This document shows positions 26,701 to 34,882 of a DNA stretch of 64,000 nt, in pieces. The translations under genes were made by a program, and so were the position numbers. Source of the DNA: Cyclina sinensis. Its lineage: Eukaryota; Mollusca; Bivalvia; Venerida; Veneridae. Under the pieces are notes generated by a model, which was not told the DNA's origin, made no database searches, and worked only from the letters and a program-made list of their open reading frames with translations. The stretch lies in the NCBI GenBank assembly GCA_012932295.1, contig JAAONU010000001.1, positions 18,972,120-19,036,119 of the forward strand, written 5' to 3'. The stretch's first letter is position 1, and each line of letters starts with the position of its first letter.

Positions 26701-29611
26701 CACTGGCTCGGCTGATGGACGTATCCGTATCTGGAATATAATATCGGGACAATGTTGTAGAATTATGAGAGGCAACAGTCGCAGTGATCCAATACTGGAC
26801 ATCATCGCCATTGACAACAGGTAAATTTTTTGTGAAAATAGAATATGTCTGTTTTAAATTATAACCAGTGTGCCTTTTTAGACAAAAATGTTACGAATGA
26901 AAATTTCATAACAAAAACCAAACATAATTGTTGGACGGATTAACTCATACTTTAAGTTTGAAATTAAGGATTTTAGGATGTTTTCCTGGTTATAAGTTCA
27001 GATGAGCTGGAGGCTCAGGATGAACTATCGTGATGACATTCTGTCATCTGGTGTCGATCATCCACCATTTAAACAACACTTCTGAAACTACAGTGTCAGA
27101 GTTGATGAAACTTTCAGGGATGTTCCTGGCCTGATGCTCACATATTCCAATCCTTATAGAACACTGGTTGCTACTTCAAAAAAATTTTTATAACCAGGTG
27201 TGTCGGTACAGTATGGATACAGGCCCTAGTTAAAATCATGAGTGGTAAAACTCATCATGAGAACACAGTTTCTTGTGTTGAGAGTGGGAAAAAGGCAGAA
27301 ATAGTTTTCCACAAAAATGGCTTGAAACTTGGTTAGAGTTCCTTGAAAAAACTCCTAGAAACTCCTTGAATTAATGTCTTGGCTGTTTGAACATTACAAA
27401 TTATATTCACAAAGTATAAAATCTGGTCAGGTGATATAGGTCAGGGTCATTAAATGATCATAAATGAACATAATGTTGGATGTATGAGTATGATGAACTT
27501 TAGTTGAGTGTCCTTTATTGGCCTTTGCACTCAGAACAATAATATTGTACCCAGGTAAGCAATATATGGCTATCATGGCCCTCTTGTATATTTCGATGCT
27601 GTATAAATTAGAAAAATATAGTATGTCTAACCAAACAAAAAGTCTTTTCTTAACACTGTTCCTTTTATTTTTAGAATTACAATAAACACCAATGTGAACT
27701 TGTTAGTATTAAACTTTGAAGAAGTAGAATGGAACTACGACCTGGAAGAAGACAAAGTACCACCTCTAGTCCAGTATTCATCATACACTGAGGCACCTGT
27801 GAGGCAGCAGCCTTATCCCTATATTAGGTATGTCATTTATAGACAGGAACAAGGATTGTATTTAGAGAGTGTAAATGTTCTTGCTTCAGATATTTTCATG
27901 TTAATGAATTTTAAATAAAAACGGTGTGATTCATTTCTGCTTTTTACTCATAGCTCTTTGGAGGAAAGTTTTTCTAATTTACCGCTTCTTTCTCTCAGAA
28001 GATGCATACATTTTTACTTTGCCTTTGTCAGTCGTGGATATATGTGCAGTTCCTTCTACAGATAGTATATTTTCTGTTATAAGTTTGTAATTCTGATTGT
28101 CTCATTTTTTCTACAGAGCCCAGAGAATGAAGAGAGCAGGAGCAAGCAACACAAAGATTCTGCACAAGGGTGAGCATGTAGATACAGCCAAACCAGCTAT
28201 CCCACAACTGTCTTATAGAGCTCAACAACTTCCACATAGTGCTAAAACCCTATCTGCCAAAAGTCTTGGAAGTGCAAGGGCTATACAAGTGCCAACAGAA
28301 AGCTTGTATTCAAAAACCAGAGAAACTAAGAGTGCGGTCTATGCTGAAAGAAGCACTCTTTCTGGTAAAAGGGCTGCTACAACTTCTGCACACTCTAAAC
28401 CACCGCTACCTGGCTCTTCCAAGTCCCGCCCACAAACATCAAAGTCAGCACAGTCTGGCTACTCGGTTACAATAATGGATGATGTTGCAGAACAGGAATT
28501 GGAGGAAACAGAATTTAGAGAACCAATCAGACTGCAGAGAAGAATTTCATGGGCATTTGAACATCCTTTAGTTCCAAAGTCCAAAGACATTTCACTCTCC
28601 GAAACTAAAGCTCTATTACGGTCACAAATGAGAATGAAATCTGAGAGCATTGTTCCTCCTGACTTTATCTATTTAACTGTAAATGCTATACAGAACTCAA
28701 TGAAACCCTCTGAGACTAATGCTAATACAGAACTAAATATCCTGGATAGAAAGTTAGATACTAGATTACGTCAAAACAGACCATCTTCTTCACCTAGTAA
28801 AATTGACCCAAGGACACGAGTGCCTGTTGAAGAATTAGATCTGTCACAGTTCCATGAGAAAGAAGAGGTTGATACTCTTTCAGAAGTCTCAGAACATAGA
28901 TCGATCAAATCAGCAAAGTCACGAGACTCTGTCCCTGCAACACATGAAAGGGAAGTTTATTATACAAAATGTCAGGTCAAACCATTGAAAACATCTCCTA
29001 AAGTAAGTGTACATCCCAAACATATTCGTACTACATTACCTAAAGGTAGAGTCATCCGTCCAATATCTGCCTCTGTAACTAGAAAGGAACCTGTTGAACC
29101 AGAACCAGTTCATTCCAAGCCAGGACGGCCAATCACTGCCCCTTCTTTGAGAGTACGTCCAGATACTGCATCAACACTGCCTTCACACATTGCAGCATCA
29201 ATGCCAGGAGTACAACCACCAAGACGGAAACAGGCGAACATTGCAACCACTGGCTATGAAGCTAATATTGTTCCTATGTTGATGTATCCACCTGATATGA
29301 AAGAAAAACTAAAAACGTTACTAAAGGAGAAGCGTCAGCAAAGACATGATGAACTGATTGAATCGGCAAGTGAAATGGGACTGGGTAAAGTCAGTCAGTT
29401 TAATGATCCAATGAGATCGCATGTTAGATTCGAACTGAGGACACATAACCAAGAAAGAGATTATATTACAGAAACAGAGAAACATTACCAAGAAAAACAG
29501 AAGAAAGAAGAAGCGGTGATAGAGAGGAAGAAAAGAGTGTTGTGGACGGCAAAAGCAAAAGGAGGCAACCTGGAACGTATCAATTCTGCTCCAGTAGGTT
29601 CTAATAACTGA
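8158..29611 (+). CDS. FBXW10: F-box/WD repeat protein, FBXW10-like (complete, 12 coding exons)
   Basis: Predicted substrate-recognition subunit of an SCF-type (SKP1-CUL1-F-box) ubiquitin ligase. Joined exons: 8158-8761, 12646-13115, 18728-19168, 19791-20026, 20334-20403, 20870-21039, 24319-24440, 25173-25321, 25568-25710, 26662-26820, 27675-27827, 28117-29611. They total 4,212 nt, giving 1,403 residues with no internal stop, and all junctions are GT-AG and phase-compatible. Residues 60-115 carry the FBXW10-like Cys-rich block (CxxCxxC, then FPRLGDHSKKRFMLGL). The F-box is about residues 304-345 (LPVHISKMILSLLDKTSL). WD repeats occupy about 640-900 (GHAGSIRCV, SGSYDTSIRMW, ISGSKDKSCKVWD and similar). 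Residues 906-1403 are a Ser/Lys/Pro-rich tail. The family is inferred from remembered vertebrate FBXW10 and the molecular role from the domains; the substrate is unknown. The start is supported by an in-frame stop 9 nt upstream. Confidence 0.87.
8762..12645 (+). other. FBXW10-like intron 1
   Basis: 3.9 kb of AT-rich intron. I see no gene, tRNA or clear transposon in it. Confidence 0.7.
12646..13115 (+). CDS. FBXW10: FBXW10-like exon 2 (F-box)
   Basis: Acceptor 'ttatttttcag' ends at 12645 and donor cag|gttcgt lies at 13116. After an acidic linker the C-terminal part is the F-box, starting RMLPVHISKMILSLLDK and ending near SSSWRILVEEV. F-boxes bind SKP1. The exon ends in phase 0, so it could join either to exon 3 or directly to exon 4. 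Confidence 0.85.
14269..15335. mobile_element. non-autonomous DNA transposon with TA target duplication (pogo/Tigger-like ends)
   Basis: Left end CAGTCCAACCTTACTTAAGC and the complement of the right end, CAGTATAACCTGCCCTAAAG, are imperfect terminal inverted repeats. TA flanks both sides (14267-14268, 15336-15337). Subterminal 'ggtgaccgcc' words occur in both arms (about 14328 and 15293). The CAGT(N)AACCT start and the TA duplication recall pogo/Tigger elements, but no transposase ORF remains. Lies in intron 2 of the F-box/WD gene. Confidence 0.75.
17480..17800 (+). repeat. weak spaced repeat ('attatgtccctttgat')
   Basis: Three related words, 'agttatgtccccttgat' (~17493), 'gattatgtccctttgat' (~17612) and 'aattatgtccctttagg' (~17777), recur at about 120-165 bp. 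Probably an old copy of a tandem module like those at 0.8-3.4 kb. Confidence 0.4.
18728..19168 (+). CDS. FBXW10: FBXW10-like exon 3 (symmetric 147-codon exon, possibly alternative)
   Basis: 441 nt, phase 0 at both ends, encoding residues 359-505, a charged, acidic, probably helical segment (HKDDEEDKHEIEADGRELE) that I do not recognise. The acceptor used here is 'ccattag' at 18727. A stronger one, 'attttctcag' at 18703, would include an in-frame TAG at 18725-18727. An ATG in good context (aagATGG, 18737) also opens this frame. Skipping it would join the F-box exon to exon 4 in frame, which resembles the remembered vertebrate order. Donor gtaagt at 19169 is near consensus. Confidence 0.65.
19169..19790 (+). 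other. FBXW10-like intron 3
   Basis: 622 bp; nothing recognisable inside. Confidence 0.7.
19791..20026 (+). CDS. FBXW10: FBXW10-like exon 4 (linker before the propeller)
   Basis: Acceptor 'taccttacag'; donor gtatgt at 20027, ending in phase 2. It encodes GASAQGVNPAYAKDIDVLVP and EERNVYCGPYNVLVL, which match remembered vertebrate FBXW10 (NPTFAKIHNVLVP; EERNIFCGTYNIRVL). This is one of the strongest family-specific signatures in the gene. Confidence 0.85.
20027..20333 (+). other. FBXW10-like intron 4
   Basis: 307 bp, AT-rich, nothing recognisable. Confidence 0.75.
20334..20403 (+). CDS. FBXW10: FBXW10-like exon 5 (first propeller strands)
   Basis: Only 70 nt, too short for a stand-alone ORF. 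It is fixed by flanking sites ('gtctttcag' at 20333, gtaaac at 20404) and phase 2 to 0. It encodes EDPHRVFHTDGGKLIAIGS followed by KDRK, the first degenerate WD blade. Confidence 0.85.
20404..20869 (+). other. FBXW10-like intron 5
   Basis: 466 bp, nothing recognisable. Confidence 0.75.
20870..21039 (+). CDS. FBXW10: FBXW10-like exon 6 (WD repeat)
   Basis: Acceptor 'atttttcag' ends at 20869 and donor gtaggt starts at 21040. Encodes residues 608-664, with a WD unit GHAGSIRCV ... SGSYDTSIR continuing as MW in exon 7. Phase 0 to 2. Confidence 0.87.
22456..22499. repeat. 19-bp inverted repeat with 6-base loop
   Basis: The arm GGATACCCACGGTTGTTGA (22456-22474) and its near-exact complement at 22481-22499 are separated by 'tctttg'. 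The single mismatch becomes a G-U pair when read as RNA from the minus strand. The flanks remain partly complementary outside the arms (aacatcatt / aacaatcgtc). Could be the core of a foldback element or an RNA hairpin; no further evidence. Confidence 0.7.
23690..23807 (+). repeat. probable SINE 3' end with (AAAC)n tail
   Basis: The sequence ends 'actggcattaaaccccaata' followed by (aaac)4, a form I recall from 3' tails of invertebrate tRNA SINEs ('gcgttaaacccaa'). No tRNA-like head was found, so it would be 5'-truncated. Confidence 0.4.
24319..24440 (+). CDS. FBXW10: FBXW10-like exon 7 (WD repeat)
   Basis: Acceptor 'tattttgcag' and donor gtaatg. Encodes MWSINTGHCLKIFRGHRD and then DLLISGSKDKSCK, the middle of the propeller. 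Phase 2 to 1. Confidence 0.87.
24441..25172 (+). other. FBXW10-like intron 7
   Basis: 732 bp, containing a 200-bp MITE at 24774-24973; otherwise nothing recognised. Confidence 0.75.
24774..24973. mobile_element. 200-bp MITE with TTAA ends and internal hairpin
   Basis: TTAA at both ends (24774-24777, 24970-24973) encloses inverted termini CCTGCTAGAAT / CCTGCTGAAT. The middle is a strong imperfect hairpin: 'agagccaggccagcctgcac' (24818-24837) faces 'gtgcagtctgaccaggctct' (24842-24861). TTAA targeting suggests mobilisation by piggyBac- or Kolobok-type transposases. I recall this 'cctgcacatccgtgcagtct' core as a common molluscan repeat. Confidence 0.8.
25173..25321 (+). CDS. FBXW10: FBXW10-like exon 8 (WD repeat)
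   Basis: Acceptor 'aatccatttcag' and donor gtttgt. Encodes VWDMQTGKCQRSFRH, then VISGCESGRVKVWELRSG, a complete WD blade edge. Phase 1 to 0. Confidence 0.87.
25568..25710 (+). CDS. FBXW10: FBXW10-like exon 9 (WD repeat)
   Basis: Acceptor 'ttttttcag' and donor gtaaga. Encodes VLNGHHEGVTAIRFDRY and VTAGRDGYALIWSA, a canonical GH...W blade. Phase 0 to 2. Confidence 0.87.
25711..26661 (+). other. FBXW10-like intron 9
   Basis: 951 bp; nothing recognisable. Confidence 0.7.
26662..26820 (+). CDS. FBXW10: FBXW10-like exon 10 (WD repeat)
   Basis: Acceptor 'ttttatttcag' and donor gtaaat. Encodes EVLCLEFKYLRCITGSADG followed by RIRIWN, then IMRGNSRSDPILDI, which resembles the remembered FBXW10 motif 'GRGDPVLSF'. 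Phase 2 to 2. Confidence 0.87.
26821..27674 (+). other. FBXW10-like intron 10 with an old repeat fragment
   Basis: About 26995-27180 reads 'gatgagctggaggctcagga' ... 'gatgaaactttcagggatgt' and matches the head of the repeat at 1090-1145 ('gatgaaacctcacaggaatg'). The rest (to about 27500, with 'ggtcagggtcattaaatgat') looks like further decayed sequence of the same class. Confidence 0.55.
27675..27827 (+). CDS. FBXW10: FBXW10-like exon 11 (end of propeller)
   Basis: Acceptor 'ttatttttag' and donor gtatgt. Encodes ITINTNVNLLVLNFEEVEW, then an acidic linker ending in PYPYIR. Phase 2 to 2. The end of this exon closes the WD domain. Confidence 0.84.
28117..29611 (+). CDS. FBXW10: FBXW10-like exon 12 (498-residue basic, Ser/Pro-rich tail)
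   Basis: Acceptor 'ttttttctacag' ends at 28116; the stop TGA is at 29609-29611. The 1,495-nt exon encodes a tail rich in Ser, Lys, Pro, Arg and Thr, with short repeated words (KSAQS, KSARE-like, RPxTAPS, RPxSAS) and a charged helical end (EKHYQEKQKKEEAVIERKK). No folded domain is recognised; it is probably largely disordered. The full-length frame without stops over 1.5 kb is itself strong evidence of coding. Confidence 0.87.
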
Positions 29612-30107
29612 AGAAATGGTACTTCTTTAGTATGTGTTAATGACTTGAACAGTCTGTTATAGAATTTGAATGAAATAAGCACTTGATTGAATGTGAGATA
29701 AAGTACATTATATGTGTAAGTCAGTGAAAAATATGTATAAGTCAATAAGAAAACACCAGTGTAATATAAAGTTGCTAGAAGTTACAACTTTCATATTTTA
29801 ACTGTCAGGTGATGAAAAAAAAAGCCTAAAATCAGTTGGATTTCATCTGTATGTGTTAGTAGCAGTGTTTTACAGAATTGTTGAAGTAGGAAAGTCTAGT
29901 CCTTGGTAAATGTCAATGCTGTTTGTGCAACCATGTTGAACTTGCTTCATACACGATTTGAATATGAAAAGTGTTTCTGAACATTATATGTTGAATTTGA
30001 GGAAAAAAACAAGGTTTTGTTTCATGTATATTAAAAATTTAAACTGCCTTTAGGTTTCATGCTGTAGATTTTGTTTTGATCACCATAATCTTTTAGCATC
30101 AAATAAA
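29612..30107 (+). other. probable 3' UTR of the F-box/WD gene
   Basis: No further exon signals follow the stop. The first good AATAAA is at 30102-30107, giving a predicted 3' UTR of roughly 500 nt. This is a position-based inference; transcript data would decide it. Confidence 0.45.
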
Positions 30108-30688
30108 TGTACGTACATACTGTATGTATTATCAGATGCCATAAAGTATAGTTATTATATTTTTCTCAGATTTACTGGTGTTGAAAAATGCTAACACGTG
30201 AATGCATGTTTGCTTTTTTAAGCTGTGAAACAGTATTACATTTCAGTACCAACTGCAAATAATGAAATTCAGTGTGTATATAAATAGCTCTATTTATATG
30301 ACTTTGAAAGTGGTTTTTTTTTTCGGTTAGTGCTTTTTTGTCATAATAGTGACTGATGCAGCCTGTAGCCAAATTGTTCATATTCTGTAACTTGTGCAGG
30401 ATTGAATCTAAGTGTTGTCTGTTATCCACTTTTATACCAAGTATTTTACACCCTATAGCAGTATTGATATATCTATTTTTTCTTTTATAAAACTCTTAAT
30501 TACATGATATCTGTGATAGTAAATTCAGCATTATAGTTTGTATTGAAACAGTTGTTGATGCGCCAAAAATTCTACAATTTTTTATCCAAAAAGTAATATA
30601 TTGTGTATGAATTGAATCATAATATGCCGTATTTTTGTGATCATCGTAAATGGCTTGAGTTTTAGCTGCAGCAGTTGTGATTATATCT
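30108..30688. other. gene-free spacer
   Basis: AT-rich, nothing recognised before the MITE at 30689. Confidence 0.5.
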
Positions 30689-31129
30689 TTAAAGGGGCTG
30701 TGCTCCAGATGACAAAAAAAGAAAGTTTTCTTGTATTATAAATTTCTTGTAATATTTATGACTAATGCTTAAAAAATAACTTACTGACAAAAAATAAGTC
30801 AAATAATTACATTATAAATTGATTTTTCCCTTTCAAAGTGCTATACCGTAACGCGACGGTATAACTATATCGTATAAGATTTAAAGTAAATATGTGTAAT
30901 ATCATATGCGGCGATGGTGGTGACAGTAAAAGCGTTGGAAACATTTTGTTAACATGAAGGTCCAGAGTTTAAATCAGGCTGGAGTGAAAATATGTTTTTT
31001 AATTCTATTTTGACTTTTATAATCAGTTTTGAAGTAAAATTTTATGTTGTTATAATCTCACGGCATCTAAATATATAATTAATGAAAAAAAATTTTTTTT
31101 ATATCAAATCTGAAGTACAGCCTCTTTAA
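30689..31129. mobile_element. 441-bp MITE with TTAA ends
   Basis: Left terminus TTAAAGGGGCTGTGCTCCAG and complement of the right terminus TTAAAGAGGCTGTACTTCAG match at 17 of 20 positions. TTAA lies at both ends. No ORF inside. The centre has the short palindrome 'accgtaacgcgacggt' (30845-30860) and a weak tRNA-like stretch (about 30908-30985, ending 'gagtttaaatcagg'), which may be a decayed nested SINE. Confidence 0.8.
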
Positions 31130-31555
31130 AGTAACATGTAATTGAACTTGCATTTGGAAAAAAATATGTATAAGGTAAATTTGCATGTTGTAGTTCAAAA
31201 AAGAACATTGGATTTTCATTTTTTTAAAAAAGGGATACATGCATGTTAGTAAATTAGACTTATTTATTTACAACATTTTATTCGAAAGCAGATTAATATC
31301 AGAAGACTTCCAGATACACGTAAATCTATTAGGGGGATGAAAAGCTTAAACCTTTACCATATTGTGCTTAAACTTGTTATAATTTGTATAAAAAACTATT
31401 TTTGTTGATGGTTATATTGTATACTTTCTTAAGTTAGAAATTTCATTTTCTCATTTAGTTTATGCAAAGTCTGTGATAATGAAAATTATATAACTTTTAT
31501 TTATTAAATGTTCAAGTAATATTTGACTTGATTGTTAACCTATTTATCCGTGCCT
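31130..31555. other. gene-free spacer
   Basis: Nothing recognised between the MITE and the 35-bp satellite. Confidence 0.5.
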
Positions 31556-31786
31556 TCTTATATGGATTTTGACACTTTTGAATAAGATGTACATGTTGAT
31601 TGCCTAATCCCCGAGAATCAATTGAACAGGTCGATTCCCTGAACCTCGAGAATAAGTTATACAGGTCGATCCCCTGGATCTTGGTATAAGTTGTTTCGGG
31701 CGATACCCTGTGCCATGAGAATAAGCTATACATGTCGATCCTCTTGGCGGTGAGAATAAGATGTACAGGTCAATCTCTTAGACCTC

Positions 31787-32081
31787 ATCTATCTATCTAT
31801 TTGAGCTTATTTAACGTCGGTACCGGTTGCCCATATGACCGACGCCCCCTGAAGAGATTAGTTATTTTATGTTGTGGGGGTAGTGCAAGATACAGAAAGC
31901 ATCCCATTTCAGAGACACTCCTGGTTCTTTTTCATGCTCAGTGTATAGCACTGATACATGGGACCTCGGTTTAAAGTCTCATCCGAAAGACTATTAGTAA
32001 TGTTAGTGGAGGAGCGGGGGATCGAATTAGGACCCCTGCTTTACCAGTCCAGCGCGTTACCACTGGACCACATCCGCTCCT
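31787..32081 (-). mobile_element. tRNA-derived SINE, minus strand, inserted in the satellite
   Basis: Read on the minus strand, the head 'ggagcggatgtggtccagtg' carries an A box (tggtccagtgg) and a decayed B box (attcgatcccc). The body includes 'gatgagactttaaaccgagg', a central motif I recall from several invertebrate SINE families. The tail is (atag)n. Flanking direct repeats TCTTAGACCTC (31776-31786) and TCTTTGACCTC (32082-32092) match 10 of 11, and removing the element plus one copy restores satellite sequence. Confidence 0.85.
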
Positions 32082-32205
32082 TCTTTGACCTCAAAAATAA
32101 GATGTAAATGTATATCCCTGGGCTTCGAAAATTAGATGCAAAAATCGACCCCCTTGACGGTGAGAATAAGATATACAGGTCGACCCATATGGCCTTAAGG
32201 ATTAT

Positions 32206-32630
32206 TATGTCTCCCCCCAAAAATGGGGGAGACATATTGTTTTTCACCTGGTTGTCCGTCCGTCCGTCCGTCCGTCCGTCCGTCTGTCCGTCACAAAATC
32301 GTGTCCGCTCTGTATCTTCCAAAGCCCTTGAAAGAATTTTATGAAACTTGGGTCAGATGTTCACCTCATCAAGGCGGCGTGCAGAACCCACTTTGTGGGT
32401 GTGGTGTCTCAAGGTCAAGGTCACACTTGGAGGTTAAATGTCAAATGCCACAAAATCGTGTCCACTCTGTATCTTCAAAAGCCCTTGAAGGATTTCTATG
32501 AAACTTGGGTCAGATGTTCACCTCATCAAGGCGACGTGCAGAACCCACTTTGCGGGTGTGGTGTAGTACTGCCTGCAGCAACTGGCTGGGGGGAGACATA
32601 TGTTTTTGTTCAATCAAAAACCCATTTCTA
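32206..32630 (+). mobile_element. hairpin-headed repeat with (GTCC)n and 157-bp internal duplications
   Basis: Begins with a palindrome 'tctcccccc-aaaaat-gggggaga', then (GTCC)6-7, then two tandem modules starting 'cacaaaatcgtgtcc' at 32292 and 32449 (period 157 bp). It ends with 'ggggggagacatatgttttt', which repeats the 5' 'gggggagacatattgttttt'. No ORF of known type. Recalled as a family abundant in bivalves; class uncertain. It interrupts the 35-bp satellite. Confidence 0.75.
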
Positions 32631-34882
32631 GTTGTACAGGATGACCCCTTTTTCTCGGAAATATGATGTTAAGGTCAATTCTTTGGGCCTAGAGAATAAG
32701 CTGTGGAGTTCGATCTCCTGGGCCTCAAAACTTAAATGGTCATATATGTATTAACCTGGGCGTTATTGTTACGGATGTTATTGTCGATTTCTTAGGGTTT
32801 CATAATAAAATGTAAATTTCGATCTCTTGAACTCAAGGAATAGATATAAATGTAAATTTACTGAGCGTCGAGAATATGATGTAGATGTTGATCTCCTAAG
32901 TATCGAGAATGAGGTGTAAATGTCGATCTCCTGGGTCTCAAAAATAAGATGACAATGTCGATCTTCTGAGTCTCGAGGATAAGTATAATTCGTAAATGGC
33001 AATTGCCTGGCCCATGGGAATTGGATGTAAAGGTCGATCGCCTAGGCTTTGAAAATAAGGTATAAACGTTTATCTTCTTTGCCTCATGAAAAAGATGTAA
33101 ATGTCGATCACTTGAGCCTCTAAAGTAAGATGTTGCTATCAATCTTGAGAAATCCACGTAAATGTCGATTCCCTTGGCCTCGAGAATAAGATGATTATTT
33201 CAGTTTCCTTGACCTCGAGAAAAAAGATGATTATGTCAATTCCACTGGCCTCAAGAATAAAATGATCATGTCGATTTCCTTGGCATCGAGAATAAGAATA
33301 TTATGTCGATTTCCTTGGCCTCGAGAATAAGATATAAATGTCGATCTACCGGGTCTCGAAATAAGAAGTAAATGCCGATCGCTTTGCCTTGTGACTTAGA
33401 TGTCAAAGCCCTGAAAAAGAGATGTTATTTCGATCCCTGGACCTCGAAAATAAGATATAATTGTCGATTTCTTGGACCCGAGAATGAGATGTACATGTTG
33501 TTCCATTGACCTCGAGAATAAAGTGTACTGGTCAATCCCCTTGGACTCGAAAATAAGATCTCGATGTCGATATATTTGGCCTTGATAATTAAATAAAGGT
33601 CATCGCTTTTGGTTTCAAGAATAAGATGTTTAGGTCGATCTCCAGGGCCTGGAGAATTAGAAGTACAGTTCCATTTTCAAGTCCTGAAGAATTTAATGTT
33701 CAGATCGATCATCTTGATTTAAAAGAATCAAATATAAATGTTGATCTCCTGGGTTTAGAGGATAAAATATAAATGGCGATGTCCTGGATGTAAATGTCCA
33801 GGGCATTGGAAATAATATGTAAATGTTGATTTCCTGGGTCTTGAGAAAAGTAGTTAATGTCAATCTCCTTGACCTTGCAAAATAAGAATAATGTAGGTGT
33901 TGATTTCTCGAGCCTCGATGTTAATGTCGATCACCTGAGCCTTGAGAATTAGATGTTCATGTTGAACTCAAAGATCTCGAGAATTCACTCTTAATATAGA
34001 TTACTTAGGCCTCGAAAAGTAGATGAGATTTTGATCTCCTCGGAATAAAATGTAAATGTCGATCTCTTGAACCTTAAGAATAAGTTGTAAATGTCGATAA
34101 TCTGGCCTCAGTCAGATTTTGACGCGATCTCCTTGGCCGTGAGAACTTGATATGATGTTGATTTCCTTGGCCATGAGAAAAAGAGATCTCATGAGCCTCG
34201 AGGATTAGATGTTAATGTCGATCTCTCATAGGCTTTGAGAATAAGATTTTAATATCGATCTCTTTAGCTTTTGAAAATAAATGTCAATGTCGATGTACTT
34301 GGCTTCGAGAGTAATATACAGATTTCGATCACCTTGGCCTCCAAAATGAGATTTAAATGTCGATCTCCTGGTCTTTAAAACTTAGATGTAAATTTGGATC
34401 TCCTTGCGTTGAGTATGGGATGTTTATATGGATCTCTTTGGCCTTGAGAATCAGATTTGAATGTCGATCTTCTGCGCCTTTAGAATAAGTAGTTAATGTC
34501 GATCACCTTTGCCTCGAGAATGAGATGTTTATGTCGATCACCTAGGCCTCGAGAATAAGATGTTGATGTCGATCTACTTGGTCTCGAGTGTAAGATGTAG
34601 ATTTCGGTATCTTCGGCCTCGGGAATGAGATATAAATGTCGATCTCCTGGACTTCAAGAATTAGATATAAATGTGGATCTTCTTGGTCATAAGAATAAGA
34701 TGTTTATGTGGATCTCCTAGGCCTAGAGAATAAGATGTAATTGTCGATTTCCTGAGCCTCGAGAATTAGATGTGAATGTCGATCACTTGGGCCTCAAAAA
34801 TTATGTGAGATAAACAGAACTATATTTTCAAGCACAATACAACGTAAATTTCACCAACACGAATTTTCCAGTGGTTTTAATA

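Larger units (their letters stand above)
31556..34806 (+). repeat. degenerate 35-bp satellite, with two nested insertions
   Basis: Consensus-like monomer 'gagaataagatgtaaatg' + 'tcgatctccttggcctc', 35 bp, repeated about 70 times with heavy divergence (example: 33180-33360, where starts are 35 bp apart). Two interruptions, a SINE (31787-32081) and a hairpin-headed repeat (32206-32630), are inserted into it, so the array predates both. No coding content; the open frames in it read through monomers. Divergence between adjacent monomers suggests little recent homogenisation. Confidence 0.85.

Noticed and set aside
32041..32631. Several 78-96 residue frames near 32.0-32.6 kb
   Set aside because: They read through the SINE and the (GTCC)n repeat (SVRPSVRPSV) and have no independent support.
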